Source: Paenibacillus sp. J2TS4
GTDB taxonomy: Bacteria; Bacillota; Bacilli; Paenibacillales; NBRC-103111
NCBI RefSeq assembly: GCF_018403245.1
Contig: NZ_BOSH01000003.1
Coordinates: 496,001 to 560,000 of the forward strand
Direction of reading: 5' to 3'
Length of the DNA stretch: 64,000 nt
Below, one piece after another: positions 33,300 to 42,727 of the stretch (within the stretch, counting starts at the first letter, position 1; the number at the start of each line of letters is the position of its first letter). A program made the translations under genes and the position numbers. The notes beneath the pieces were generated by a model. That model was not told the DNA's origin and made no database searches. It was given only the letters and a program-made list of their open reading frames with translations.

Positions 33300-34175
33300 A
33301 TGAAGCTTGCGAATAAAATCGGAGTCATTGTCGACAGCTTTGGAATCGGTGTTAGGGAAGGGCTGAAGAAAGCTAAGGAAGTTGGGGCGGAAGGGGTGCA
33401 AATCTATGCCGTCAAAGGAGAAATGGACCCTGCTAATCTGAATGCGGCACAGCGCAAAGAACTGAAAGACTATATCGACTCATTAGGATTGGAGATATCG
33501 GCATTATGCGGAGATCTGGGCGGTCACGGTTTCCAGGACACATCTGAAAATCCGGCTAAAATCGAAAAATCAAAGCAGATTCTCGATCTGGCTATGGATC
33601 TTGGAACGAATGTGGTTACTACTCATATCGGTATTGTACCGGATGATCGCAATAGCGCAGTTTATGATGCGATGCAGAAAGCCTGCGAAGAGCTGAGCCA
33701 ATATGCCAACAGCATGAACGCTTTCTTTGCTATAGAAACAGGTCCGGAAACGGCCGAGCATTTGAAATCCTTCCTGGATACATTAAGCTCCAAGGGAGTT
33801 TCGGTTAACTTCGATCCCGCGAATATGGTTATGGTTACAGGAGATGATCCGGTTCAGGGAGTCATCACGCTGAAGGACTATATCGTACATACCCACGTTA
33901 AGGACGGTATTCGCTATAAAGAAGTGGATCCGCGTGAAATTTATGGAGCGCTGGGCTATGAGCCGATGGATCACGGCAAAATTGCACAAATGGTGGCGTC
34001 TGGAGAAATTTTCAAAGAGGTTCCGCTGGGTGAAGGAAAAGTGGACTTTGACGCTTATTTCGCCGCTCTGCAACAAATCGGCTATGAAGGCTATCTGACG
34101 ATCGAGCGGGAAGTGGGCGATCAGCCGGAAGTGGACATCCGTAAAGCGGTTCAGTTTATTAAGCGTTACCGGTAA
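33300..34175 (+). CDS. sugar phosphate isomerase/epimerase (xylose-isomerase-like TIM barrel)
   Basis: A 291-aa member of the AP-endonuclease-2/xylose-isomerase-like TIM-barrel family. Likely metal ligands: Glu in FFAIETGPETAEHL, Asp in SVNFDPANMVMVTGDDP, His in YIVHTHVKDGIRY and Glu in YLTIEREVGD. Family members interconvert ketoses, inosose or sugar acids; the substrate is not readable here. GATAGGAG precedes ATG 33300. It is a single gene ending at a terminator, in an amino-sugar neighbourhood. Confidence 0.87.
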   Translation: MKLANKIGVIVDSFGIGVREGLKKAKEVGAEGVQIYAVKGEMDPANLNAAQRKELKDYIDSLGLEISALCGDLGGHGFQDTSENPAKIEKSKQILDLAMDLGTNVVTTHIGIVPDDRNSAVYDAMQKACEELSQYANSMNAFFAIETGPETAEHLKSFLDTLSSKGVSVNFDPANMVMVTGDDPVQGVITLKDYIVHTHVKDGIRYKEVDPREIYGALGYEPMDHGKIAQMVASGEIFKEVPLGEGKVDFDAYFAALQQIGYEGYLTIEREVGDQPEVDIRKAVQFIKRYR

Positions 34176-34183
34176 GCTTGATT

Positions 34184-34228
34184 AAGGCTCTTGAACGGGT
34201 GGGCCGTCCGTTTGGGAGCCTTTCTTTT
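34184..34228 (+). terminator. terminator after the isomerase gene
   Basis: AAGGCTCTTGAACGG pairs with CCGTTTGGGAGCCTT (with G-T pairs), followed by TTTCTTTT. It overlaps the first codons of an over-long frame for the MFS gene, which supports the later start chosen there. Confidence 0.8.
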
Positions 34229-34282
34229 CTGGAGAAATTCCGCTCTGCTGCCAGGATTCCAGGACAAAGAAGGTGCCGTCAT

Positions 34283-35692
34283 ATGGATTTGATTAAAAAT
34301 CGTTGGAAAATTCTCCAAATCGTCAACATGGGAACGTTTATGTCCACCTTGGATGTAGGGATCGTCAATGTCGTCCTGCCGACGATGGCCGCTCAATTTT
34401 CGGTCACTCTTGCGCAGGTTCAGTGGGTCGTCACCTCTTACCTGCTGACCATGGTTGCTTTTCTGCCTATTTTGGGCAAATGGTCGGATCGGATGGATCG
34501 CAGCAAAATCTACAGCTACGGCTTCCTGGTGTTCGCTGGAGGCTCGTTAATTGCCGCTCTCTCTACTACTTTAACGGCGATTATTATAGCCAGAATCATC
34601 CAAGGGGTCGGAGCCTCGATGATTATGTCCAACAGCCAGGCCATGGTTCGTAAATTGTTCCCCAACCATGAAATCGGCAAAGCACTGGCGATGAATGCCG
34701 TCGTCATCTCGGTCGGAACCTTGTCCGGACCAGCCGTCGGCGGGTTATTAATGGAGATTGCGGATTGGTCATTTCTGTTTGTCATTAACGTTCCTCTTGG
34801 TCTGATCGCCTTGATTTGCGGGATCCAATGGTTTCCTCGCGATGAGAAGAGAGGGGTTCAGCCGCTCGATGCCATCGGATCAACGATGCTTGCGGTCAGC
34901 ACCGCGCTGCTGCTGCTGGGGGCGGTGCGGGGAGAGACCGAGGGATTTAACGGAACGATCCTTGCCTTGTATGGTGCCGGGGGGCTGCTGCTTGTGCTGC
35001 TTTTCATCTATGAGCGAAGAATTCCTCATGGGGTAATCGACAAAGTGCTGTATACCAACCGGGCGATGGCTGTAGGAAATTCCACCTCGCTGCTGTTGAA
35101 TGTTGCCCAAATGTCAACCATCATTCCGATAACGTTCTATATGCAGCAGGTGCTGGAATATCCGACGCGCACCGTAGGGCTGATGCTCGCACTGCAGCCG
35201 ATTTTTCTCGGAATCACCTCCCCGGTCTCCGGATGGTACAGAGATAAATACGGGGCCTACTTTCCGACGATTGCGGGGGCTGCGATCTGCGGAATCTCCA
35301 TGCTGTTTGTGGCCATGGGCAGCGGAATCCATCCGTGGGGAATCGCCCTTCACCTGTCGTTGTTCGGCGTAGGCACGGGGCTGTTTCACGCTATCAACAA
35401 CGCTGAAATCATGTCTGAGGCGCCCTCAGACAAAATCAGTCTCATAGGGAGCATGCTGGCGTTAATCCGCTATTTCGGAATGATCGTCGGAATTGGCATG
35501 GCGGTTCTGCTGGCAGGAGGAATGGGAGCCACTGCGGTTGCCTCGGTGGAGCATACTGCAAAGATTAAGGGGTTGTTCGGAGTAGGCTTCTTCATTTGCT
35601 TGGCGACCGTGCTTATTTGTCTGCTGCGTCCCCGACAGAAGCCGCAGTCCGCGCTTGCCGAAGGTTCGGCTAAAGTGAACAAATCGATCTAA
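34283..35692 (+). CDS. MFS drug-efflux-type transporter (DHA2 family, about 14 spans)
   Basis: A 469-aa proton antiporter-type membrane protein. Seen: STLDVGIVNVVLPTMAAQFSVTLAQVQWVV (read in two halves, residues 18-50), loop motif GKWSDRMDRSKIY, IIARIIQGVGASMIM, GPAVGGLLMEIADWSFLFVINVPLG (motif C region) and YRDKYGAYFPT. ATG 34283 (MDLIKNRWK) has AAGAAGGTG before it. The frame reaches 34178, but those codons lie in the upstream terminator. The substrate is unknown; multidrug export is typical of the family. Confidence 0.9.
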   Translation: MDLIKNRWKILQIVNMGTFMSTLDVGIVNVVLPTMAAQFSVTLAQVQWVVTSYLLTMVAFLPILGKWSDRMDRSKIYSYGFLVFAGGSLIAALSTTLTAIIIARIIQGVGASMIMSNSQAMVRKLFPNHEIGKALAMNAVVISVGTLSGPAVGGLLMEIADWSFLFVINVPLGLIALICGIQWFPRDEKRGVQPLDAIGSTMLAVSTALLLLGAVRGETEGFNGTILALYGAGGLLLVLLFIYERRIPHGVIDKVLYTNRAMAVGNSTSLLLNVAQMSTIIPITFYMQQVLEYPTRTVGLMLALQPIFLGITSPVSGWYRDKYGAYFPTIAGAAICGISMLFVAMGSGIHPWGIALHLSLFGVGTGLFHAINNAEIMSEAPSDKISLIGSMLALIRYFGMIVGIGMAVLLAGGMGATAVASVEHTAKIKGLFGVGFFICLATVLICLLRPRQKPQSALAEGSAKVNKSI

Positions 35693-35710
35693 GCTTGTGT
35701 AACCAGGCGC

Positions 35711-36448
35711 CTATTTTTTGGGCTGCAGAATCCGCATTCGGTAACTGTTTTGGGCAGCCGCATGGAGCTCCTCAAGCAGACCATAGTTGGCCCAAGCGCC
35801 TACAACGGCTCCAACCCCCGGGAGCAATTGGAGCAATTTACGGAGATCGAGAGAGTCGCGGTATTCCCGCTGAAGCTTGAGCCAGTCAATTTCATCGGGA
35901 TGGGAGGGGAGCTGGGATAAAGCAGCGGAATGCGGTTCGTCCCACTTCTTCATCCGCTCGAACACAGTAAGCCGGTGCTCTCTGCTGGAGAAAGCCAGCT
36001 GAAAAATGGACAAAATATATAGCCTTTCTCTTAGGTCGGATGTGTCAAAGCCATAAATATGGGCCATTTCGAATAAAAATTTCATCTTAATCGCGATCAG
36101 CGCCGGAAAATCGACAGCTCCAAGCAGCAATCCACCGGCTCCGGTTCCGGCCCCTTCCGCGGCGGCTACTTTCTTATAAGTATTCGTGACCTGTCCCGCT
36201 ACACGGTCGCGCTCCTCAAGCGGCCACCCGTAAGCAACCGGCCGTTTGGGGGTAAATCTTGCCCCCGCTAGCGAGGCTTGCACGATCCCTTTGACTGCCG
36301 CGGTTAGCGCGGTATGGAACTTCTCCGGGAGAATGTCGTTGATTTTATTGCTCACCGCTTTCGAGGCCGATTCAAGCATCCCCTGTTTTTTGCTCAAATT
36401 TCTTTCCCACAAGTGAAGCTCCATCATGACTCTTTTTTCATAATCCAT
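35711..36448 (-). CDS. EcsC-family protein
   Basis: About 245 aa with the EcsC domain (named after the third gene of Bacillus ecsABC; function not established). Seen: MDYEKRVMMELHLWERNLSK at the start, a central hydrophobic Gly/Ala segment AAAEGAGTGAGGLLLGAVDFPALIAIK with the conserved DFP and KMKFLFEMAHIYGFD, and LLQLLPGVGAVVGAWANYGLL near the C-terminus, suggesting membrane association. AGGAG lies 11 bases before ATG 36448. The frame extends to 36595, but those 49 residues overlap the upstream gene and have no site. Confidence 0.85.
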   Translation of the reverse strand: MDYEKRVMMELHLWERNLSKKQGMLESASKAVSNKINDILPEKFHTALTAAVKGIVQASLAGARFTPKRPVAYGWPLEERDRVAGQVTNTYKKVAAAEGAGTGAGGLLLGAVDFPALIAIKMKFLFEMAHIYGFDTSDLRERLYILSIFQLAFSSREHRLTVFERMKKWDEPHSAALSQLPSHPDEIDWLKLQREYRDSLDLRKLLQLLPGVGAVVGAWANYGLLEELHAAAQNSYRMRILQPKK

Positions 36449-36551
36449 CGTATTATTCGCTCCTGATTTTAGTTGCATGGCCATCTGCAGATCGGACTGT
36501 GTAATTCCAACCGCCTGCTTGAATAGATTCCTTGCGTTTGCCAACGATTGT

Positions 36552-36863
36552 TCAATTATCAAAGGCGTCCTCCACCCGGGATTGCCCCTCGACAATTAAT
36601 TCCAGCTCAGTTTCCATGTTCAAATAAAGAGGTGCGGGAAGTGATTCGATCATCCTGGCGATTTCCGGCAGCTTCAATGCTTCATCCAATGTTCGCGGTC
36701 TGCGCTTCATTCCTTCAATCCAGTCCCGGATTAAATCGATCAGCTCATAAAAACTGTGTTGGAACCGCTCTGCATCCGCTTCGGCCTGCTCCGGCGCGCT
36801 TGCGCTCATTTGATTCCAATGGCCCAGCATTTCTTTAAACGCTTTATCGAGTATCGGACCCAT
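36552..36863 (-). CDS. small hypothetical protein upstream of EcsC gene
   Basis: 103 aa, acidic and mainly helical in appearance (MGPILDKAFKEMLGHWNQMS, then LRDWIEGM-like and LDEALKLPEIARMIESLPAPLY). GGGGGAG lies seven bases before ATG 36863, a good start. No membrane span or signal peptide. It is likely co-transcribed with the EcsC gene 103 bp downstream. I recognise no family. Confidence 0.65.
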   Translation of the reverse strand: MGPILDKAFKEMLGHWNQMSASAPEQAEADAERFQHSFYELIDLIRDWIEGMKRRPRTLDEALKLPEIARMIESLPAPLYLNMETELELIVEGQSRVEDAFDN

Positions 36864-37089
36864 CCCGTTCTCCCCCTTTTATGCAATTCATTAGGCCGTA
36901 TGGCGCGGCCTCTCCTTCATTGTAACGGAATTTCACAATCCGGTAAAATTAAAATTGCATTAGGAAATCAGGGAACCGCATATTTCTCCCAAACATTTTA
37001 TCCATTTTCCCCCAATTCCCTCTTTCTTTAAAGTATAATATTAATAACCATTGAAACTGTAACCATAGAATGAGAGGAGCAGAAGAAAA

Positions 37090-38046
37090 ATGAACTATCG
37101 TCAACTGGGGTCATCCGGATTAAGGGTTAGCGAAATCAGTCTGGGCAGTTGGTTAACGTACGGAGAAGGGGGGTACGTGGATTCGGGCAAAGCTCGTGAA
37201 ACGATTGACAAGGCTTATGAGTTGGGTGTTAATTTCTTTGATACCGCCAATACTTATATGCGCGGAGAAGCAGAGAAGGTTGTTGGCCAAGCCCTGAGTT
37301 CATACCCACGGGAATCCTATGTCCTCGCTACCAAAGTGTGGGGGGGCATGGGGGATGGTCCCAATGACAGAGGGCTGTCCAGAAAACATATTATGGAGCA
37401 GTGCCATGCGAGCTTGAAACGGCTGAACAAGGATTATATTGACTTATATTATTGTCATCATTTCGATCCGACGACACCGATGGACGAAACGTTAAGGGCG
37501 ATGGACGATCTTATATCCCAGGGAAAAGTGCTATATCTTGGAGTGAGCAACTGGACCGCGGCGCAGATTACGGAAGCGGTTCATCTGGCTGATCAGAAGC
37601 TGCTGAACCGGATAGTGGCCAGTCAGCCTCCGTATAATATGTTCCGAAGAGAGATTGAACATGAGCTTATCCCCGCATGCACTAGATTTGGCATTGGCCA
37701 GGTGGTCTATTCGCCGTTGGCTCAAGGGGTGTTAGCAGGCAAGTACAAGGATACGGAAGACGCGCCTGCGGGAAGCCGGGCCACTCATTCGGCCGGCGGG
37801 AAGTCGATCCGCCAGTATATGTTGGAAGAGAATCTTGCCAAAGTCGCCCAGCTTCGCGACGTAGCTGCAGAATTGGAGCTGACCTTGTCTCAATTGGCGA
37901 TCGCCTGGATCTTGCGGCAGCCTAATGTCTCCAGTGCGTTGATAGGCGCCAGTCAGGCCAGTCAAATAGAGGAAAACTTGGCTGCCTCCGGGGTGACGCT
38001 GACACCGGAAGCATTGGATCGGGTGGAAAAGATATTAAATAGTTGA
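37090..38046 (+). CDS. aldo/keto reductase, Kv-beta/YghZ-like
   Basis: A 318-aa NADPH-dependent reductase. The tetrad is visible: Asp in NFFDTANTY, Tyr in the following TYMRGEAEKVVG, Lys in YVLATKVWGGMG and His in DLYYCHHFDPTTPMDETL. Cofactor motifs VLYLGVSNW, VVYSPLAQGVLAGKYK and SALIGASQASQIEENLAA are near the C-terminus. GAGAGGAG precedes the ATG. It is a single gene; the substrate is not inferable. Confidence 0.93.
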   Translation: MNYRQLGSSGLRVSEISLGSWLTYGEGGYVDSGKARETIDKAYELGVNFFDTANTYMRGEAEKVVGQALSSYPRESYVLATKVWGGMGDGPNDRGLSRKHIMEQCHASLKRLNKDYIDLYYCHHFDPTTPMDETLRAMDDLISQGKVLYLGVSNWTAAQITEAVHLADQKLLNRIVASQPPYNMFRREIEHELIPACTRFGIGQVVYSPLAQGVLAGKYKDTEDAPAGSRATHSAGGKSIRQYMLEENLAKVAQLRDVAAELELTLSQLAIAWILRQPNVSSALIGASQASQIEENLAASGVTLTPEALDRVEKILNS

Positions 38047-38339
38047 CAGAAACTGCTCCGGGTCCTATTCTCCCAAGTAATTTTTCTCCTGTCCAGCTAT
38101 ATTCCACTCTCCTCCCCAATATAGAGACCATTGTAAGGAACGCCTTCCATGATAAAGCTAATTTTGGTTTGTAGAATAAGAGTGGGGGTGGAATAATGGC
38201 TTGATAAGAAGCTGGAGAAACCGTATATGTTTCAGGTAACCGATTTAAGTTTAATACTATGTTTGTCATGAAAAAGTTTCCAAGATATAAACGGGAACGA
38301 TTTTCTTGAAAAATAAAAATCGGACTAGGGTGAGGACAA

Positions 38340-40952
38340 ATGATAAGGCTTCATTCAAGAGGAAGAAAGATGACTGGAAACGTTCGTGTGGGAAAGCGCT
38401 TTCGGCTATCGAAGCGGGTTTACGAGTGGAGAGAGGAAGATATGCTTAACCTGCTAGGTTCATCCCGCAAGCCTGTATTTGTTCATGCTGATCATCAAAT
38501 TCTGTATGTTAATCCAGCCATGACTGAGCTGTTGGGCTTGACTGGAGAGGTCATGATGGGCCAGCCGCTCCATTCGCTAGTTTTTCCTTCTGGCAGTAAG
38601 GCTGAATCGGCAGGAACGGACGGGGCTACAGTGGAACGGATCTGGAGACACGGGCAGCTGATGGAAATGAAAGCGGTCAACCTCCCTTTTAATTATAAAG
38701 GGAAGCCTTCACGGCTTGTCATGCTGGAAGAAGATGTGCAGGAGGGGGGAATGGAGACGGGGGCCGGAGGCAAGAAGGTGGAACAACAGCACTATGAATC
38801 ATTGGTAGAACATAATCCGGCCGCTATTTCCTCCCTTGATCTTCAGGGAGTGATTCGAACGGCTAATCCGGCAATGGAGGCAATGAGCGGCTTTACGGCA
38901 AAGGAGTTAATAGGGACACATTTGCTTCAAATGATTGACCCGGCGGATGTGGCCCATACGAAATTATGTCTGGAGCAGACTATTCAGGGAAAGCCCGCTA
39001 ATTGTGAAATGGTCTTTTACCAAAAGGACGGCACGGCCATCGATATAGGTGTTAAATTTGTGCCGATTATTGTGAATGGTGTAATATCCGGGATTTATTA
39101 TATCGGTAAAAATATTACGCATCGGAAAAAAGCCGAGCAAGAGCTGAGGCATACGAAAGTGCAGCTGGAATCGCTGTTTACAAATACATCCGACGCTATC
39201 ATGATTTTTGACCGTGCCGCTAAAGTTCTGAAGGTCAATCCAGCATTCGAGAAAATGTACGGCTGGACTGCGGAGCAAGTACTGGGTCAGCAAGTCCCGC
39301 TGCTTCCCCCTGATAAATGGCAGGAGATAGAACGGGCATGTGATCATGTCGTCCGGCATGGTTCGCTAAACGGAATAGAGATGGAGTTTATTAGAAAGGA
39401 TGGCGCCAGGGTACAAACAAGCGTTACGTTGTCTCCCATCGAGGATGGCAACGGGAATATTGTTGCTTTCGCGGCCATGTCCAGAGATGTCAGCGAACGG
39501 ATCCGGATGGAGAAATCTTTACGGGAGAGCGAAGCCAAGTACAGATTGATCGCTGAAAACATGTCCGATCTGATAGCCATCTACGATCGGGAAGGAAGAA
39601 TAACCTATGCGTCGCCATCTTTCAAATACATATTGGGTGAAGAACCGGATTTGAAGCAGAAGGTCCGAATTGAACAATGGGTTCACGCTCATGATCGCAA
39701 ACGAATAAGAGAGACCTTCGACAAGATGGTCGATACCCAGCAGGCGGCCCGCTTCGAATACCGCTATACGACTTCAAGAAAGCAGAATATATACTTAGAG
39801 GCCAGTGGAATTCCGGTTATGGGAGAATCCCGTCAGGTCGATGGAGTCGTTGTCGTCTCCCGGGATATTACGACACGCAAGAAGACGGAAGCCGCACTTC
39901 AAGAGGCTGAGGAGAAGTACCGGAGCCTTGTGGAAGAAGCATTAGTTGGAGTATATTTGATCCAGGACTGGGAAATTACTTATGTTAACCCTCGTTGTGC
40001 GGAAATGCTCGGATATACCCGGGAAGATATGTTTAATAAAAGCGTTCATAATTATATTTATCCCGATGATATTGGCAAATTAACAAAGAAGATCCGCCAG
40101 CGGAAAGGCAAGAGCGTTCACTTTTTTTTCCGGGCCTTACACAAGGATGGCCGGGCGGTCGATGTCGAATTGCACGGAACGATGACGACATACAAGGAGA
40201 AACCTGCCATTATTGGTACCGTAATGGACATTACGGAGCGAATAAAAACAGAGGAGCTGCTTCGTAAATCGGACAAGCTGTCTGTGGTCGGGCAGTTGGC
40301 TGCAGGGGTCGCTCATGAAATCCGCAATCCGTTAACCTCTCTTAAAGGCTTTGTCCAGCTGCTCAAAGCGAAGAAGCAGGGGCAGGAGCAATACTTGGAC
40401 ATTATGCTGTCCGAGCTGGACCGAATCAACTACATAGTCAGCGAATTTATGGTTATAGCGAAGCCGCAGGTTATTAATTTTCGGCCTAAGGACGTCAACC
40501 GCATTCTGTGGGATGTTATTCCGCTTCTGGATACGCAGGCGATCATGAATAACGTTCAGATTCAGATGAAAGCCGAGAAGAATCTCCCCCATATTCATTG
40601 TGATGAAAACCAATTGAAGCAAGTGTTCATCAATATACTGAAGAATGCCATCGAATCGATGCCGACCGGTGGAAAAATCCGGATCAAGGTGAAGGGTGAT
40701 TTGAAGGGCAAGCTGCAAGTGCGTATAATAGATCAAGGATCAGGGATTGCCCCTGACCGGCTGCCGCAATTAGGAGAGCCTTTCTATACAACCAAGGAAA
40801 AAGGCACTGGTCTCGGATTGATGGTTTGCTATAAAATTATAGAAATGCATCGGGGAACGATTAAAATTAAAAGCAAGCTGAATCAGGGGACGACTGTGGA
40901 CATTACTCTGCCCGCATTCTTTCCTCCCGATCCGAATTCATGTCAGGAATAA
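38340..40952 (+). CDS. cytosolic histidine kinase with five PAS domains
   Basis: An 870-aa kinase with no membrane segment. PAS domains lie at about 36-125, 152-265, 272-388, 396-515 and 526-635. HisKA follows with His659 in LAAGVAHEIRNPLTSLKGF, then HATPase_c (NILKNAIESMPTGGKIRI, DQGSGI, TTKEKGTGLGLMVCYKII). The architecture resembles sporulation kinases such as KinA and KinE that feed Spo0F, and there is no response regulator nearby. GTGAGG is six bases before ATG 38340; ATG 38370 and 38442 are other possible starts, and all keep the first PAS domain. Its kinase half closely resembles that of the protein at 52105. Confidence 0.9.
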   Translation: MIRLHSRGRKMTGNVRVGKRFRLSKRVYEWREEDMLNLLGSSRKPVFVHADHQILYVNPAMTELLGLTGEVMMGQPLHSLVFPSGSKAESAGTDGATVERIWRHGQLMEMKAVNLPFNYKGKPSRLVMLEEDVQEGGMETGAGGKKVEQQHYESLVEHNPAAISSLDLQGVIRTANPAMEAMSGFTAKELIGTHLLQMIDPADVAHTKLCLEQTIQGKPANCEMVFYQKDGTAIDIGVKFVPIIVNGVISGIYYIGKNITHRKKAEQELRHTKVQLESLFTNTSDAIMIFDRAAKVLKVNPAFEKMYGWTAEQVLGQQVPLLPPDKWQEIERACDHVVRHGSLNGIEMEFIRKDGARVQTSVTLSPIEDGNGNIVAFAAMSRDVSERIRMEKSLRESEAKYRLIAENMSDLIAIYDREGRITYASPSFKYILGEEPDLKQKVRIEQWVHAHDRKRIRETFDKMVDTQQAARFEYRYTTSRKQNIYLEASGIPVMGESRQVDGVVVVSRDITTRKKTEAALQEAEEKYRSLVEEALVGVYLIQDWEITYVNPRCAEMLGYTREDMFNKSVHNYIYPDDIGKLTKKIRQRKGKSVHFFFRALHKDGRAVDVELHGTMTTYKEKPAIIGTVMDITERIKTEELLRKSDKLSVVGQLAAGVAHEIRNPLTSLKGFVQLLKAKKQGQEQYLDIMLSELDRINYIVSEFMVIAKPQVINFRPKDVNRILWDVIPLLDTQAIMNNVQIQMKAEKNLPHIHCDENQLKQVFINILKNAIESMPTGGKIRIKVKGDLKGKLQVRIIDQGSGIAPDRLPQLGEPFYTTKEKGTGLGLMVCYKIIEMHRGTIKIKSKLNQGTTVDITLPAFFPPDPNSCQE

Positions 40953-40964
40953 AGGATTGAATAT

Positions 40965-41831
40965 ATGAAAATGAACAAGATGTCGGAATTAAACAATTCA
41001 TTGCTCATGATCAACAGCATCTATTCCTCGCTGACCAAATCGGAAAAGAAGGTGGCGGATACCGTTCTTAAAGATCCGGAGGCTGCCGTTTTCTTCACGA
41101 TTACCGATCTCGCGGAAAAAGCCGATGTGGGCGAAACCTCTGTCATTAGGCTCTGTCGTAAGCTTGGCTTTAAGGGGTATCAGGAGTTCAAGCTGTCCAT
41201 CGTTCAGGACCTCGCTACGCCGGCTGAGCAAATTCATGGAGAGATCGAAGAGAACGATAATACGGAAACCGTCGCCAAAAAAATAACGTCCCAGAACACA
41301 CAAGCGCTGAACAATGCGCTGTCCTTGCTGAACGAGCAGCATTTGGTCAAGATTGTGGATGCTATGATTGCCGCTGACAGCATCTTTTTCTACGGGGTCG
41401 GCTCCTCCGGAGTGACAGCGATGGATGCCAAATACCGGTTTATGCGTCTGGGCTTTCAAGTCGACGCCATTATGGATTCTCATATGATGGCGATGAATGC
41501 GTCCCTTGCAGGCAAGAATGATGTCGTCGGCGTCATCTCCACCAGCGGGAGCACGAAGGATGTCGTGGATGCCGTCACTATCGCCAAGGCTAGCGGGGCG
41601 TTCATTTTCTGTATTACCAATCATGCCAAATCGCCTGTGACTCAGCAGGCGGATGCGGTTTTGTTAGGCACGTCGAGAGAAACTCCTCTTCAAGGCGGCG
41701 CCTTCTCCTCCAAGCTGTCGCAAATTCATCTGTTGGACATTTTATCCACGGTCATTGCGCTCCGTCAGAAGGATAAAACGTATGCCGCTTTGGAAAAAAC
41801 AGCGAAAGCGGTGTCCGATAAATTATATTGA
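40965..41831 (+). CDS. RpiR/MurR-family transcription regulator
   Basis: A 288-aa regulator. The N-terminal HTH_6 domain (IYSSLTKSEKKVADTVLKDP, then FTITDLAEKADVGETSVIRLCRKLGFKGYQEFK) is followed by a SIS sugar-phosphate-binding domain (FFYGVGSSGVTAMDAKYRFMRLG and GVISTSGSTKDVVDAVTIAK). It lies 12 bp after the kinase gene and 130 bp upstream of nanE, so it probably senses N-acetylmannosamine- or N-acetylglucosamine-6-phosphate and controls nanE and the ROK kinase. Confidence 0.92.
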   Translation: MKMNKMSELNNSLLMINSIYSSLTKSEKKVADTVLKDPEAAVFFTITDLAEKADVGETSVIRLCRKLGFKGYQEFKLSIVQDLATPAEQIHGEIEENDNTETVAKKITSQNTQALNNALSLLNEQHLVKIVDAMIAADSIFFYGVGSSGVTAMDAKYRFMRLGFQVDAIMDSHMMAMNASLAGKNDVVGVISTSGSTKDVVDAVTIAKASGAFIFCITNHAKSPVTQQADAVLLGTSRETPLQGGAFSSKLSQIHLLDILSTVIALRQKDKTYAALEKTAKAVSDKLY

Positions 41832-41929
41832 CCGGTTAAATGCTATTGAGATCCTAATTATATGGAGTAAAATTCCCCTTTTTTATAAGTTTGCGGAGAA
41901 AAAATCTTTCCTTATTTCGGAATGAACGT

Positions 41930-41943
41930 TATACTAGTATAGT
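41930..41943 (+). promoter_or_regulatory. palindrome with -10-like hexamers before nanE
   Basis: TATACTAGTATA (41930-41941) is a perfect palindrome containing TATACT and overlapping TATAGT (41938-41943), both -10-like. The -35 regions 17 bp upstream are weak, as expected for a regulated promoter. It may be the operator of the RpiR-type regulator. Confidence 0.45.
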
Positions 41944-41973
41944 AAATGACCGAAAAGGAAAGTGAAGAACATA

Positions 41974-42675
41974 ATGGGGAACTCTATCATCTCATCCTTT
42001 TATAATGGATGTATTGTGTCATGTCAGGCTCTGGAAGGCGAGTCATTATACGGCTCGAACATAATGGCCGCGATGGCCCAGGCGGCCGAACGGGGAGGAG
42101 CGGTCGGGATTCGCGCGAATACTCCCGAAGATATCAAGGCGATCAAAGAGGTCTGCTCTTTGCCGGTTATCGGATTATACAAGCAGGATTATCCGGACTC
42201 CGCTGTCTATATTACCCCCACCTTTAAAGAAGTGTCCGAAATTATTGAAGCCGGGGCAGAGATTGTAGCGATGGATGCCACGAAGCAGCCCCGTCCGAAT
42301 GGGGAAACACTGGCTGGATTGATTTCCCAAATCCGTGAACATTATCCGCAGACGCTTATTTTGGCTGATGTCTCCACCTACGAGGAAGGGGTTCAAGCTA
42401 TGGAGCTTGGCGTCGATCTGGTATCGACTACGCTCTCCGGCTATACACCGTACAGCTTGCAGCAGGAGGAGCCCGATATCGAGCTGGTCGGCAAGCTGGC
42501 CGGGCTGAAGCGGACTCCGGTGTTGGCCGAAGGACGAATCTGGACAGTGGAGCAATGTCAGGAATGCTTCCGCCAAGGAGCCTATGCCGTCATTATTGGA
42601 ACGGCCATTACAAGACCGACAGAAATTACCAAGCGGTTTGTCCGTTCGATCGGATTAGTCACGGAAGCCAAGTGA
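41974..42675 (+). CDS. nanE: N-acylglucosamine/N-acetylmannosamine-6-phosphate 2-epimerase
   Basis: NanE converts ManNAc-6-phosphate to GlcNAc-6-phosphate, the substrate of NagA. It is a TIM barrel of about 233 aa with LIVSCQALEGESLYGSNIM-like opening residues (IVSCQALEGE), AVGIRANTPEDIKAIK, PVIGLYKQDY, VAMDATKQPRPNG, VSTTLSGYTPYS, VLAEGRIWTVEQ and AVIIGTAITRPTEITKRF. I prefer ATG 41974; a GTG at 41962 lies directly on the AAAAGGAA site. It is followed by the ROK kinase after 52 bp. Confidence 0.93.
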   Translation: MGNSIISSFYNGCIVSCQALEGESLYGSNIMAAMAQAAERGGAVGIRANTPEDIKAIKEVCSLPVIGLYKQDYPDSAVYITPTFKEVSEIIEAGAEIVAMDATKQPRPNGETLAGLISQIREHYPQTLILADVSTYEEGVQAMELGVDLVSTTLSGYTPYSLQQEEPDIELVGKLAGLKRTPVLAEGRIWTVEQCQECFRQGAYAVIIGTAITRPTEITKRFVRSIGLVTEAK

Positions 42676-42727
42676 TAATGATGGGATCGGGTCTGGGATC
42701 CGATGGGGGAGAAACGGAGGAAGCACA

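Noticed and set aside
36449..36595. Longer EcsC start at 36595
   Set aside because: It would overlap the upstream 103-aa gene and has no Shine-Dalgarno, whereas AGGAG precedes ATG 36448.
38392..38403. GAAAGCGCTTTC palindrome as a catabolite-repression (cre) site
   Set aside because: The outer T and A of the cre consensus are missing, and it lies inside the kinase coding region if the first start is used.
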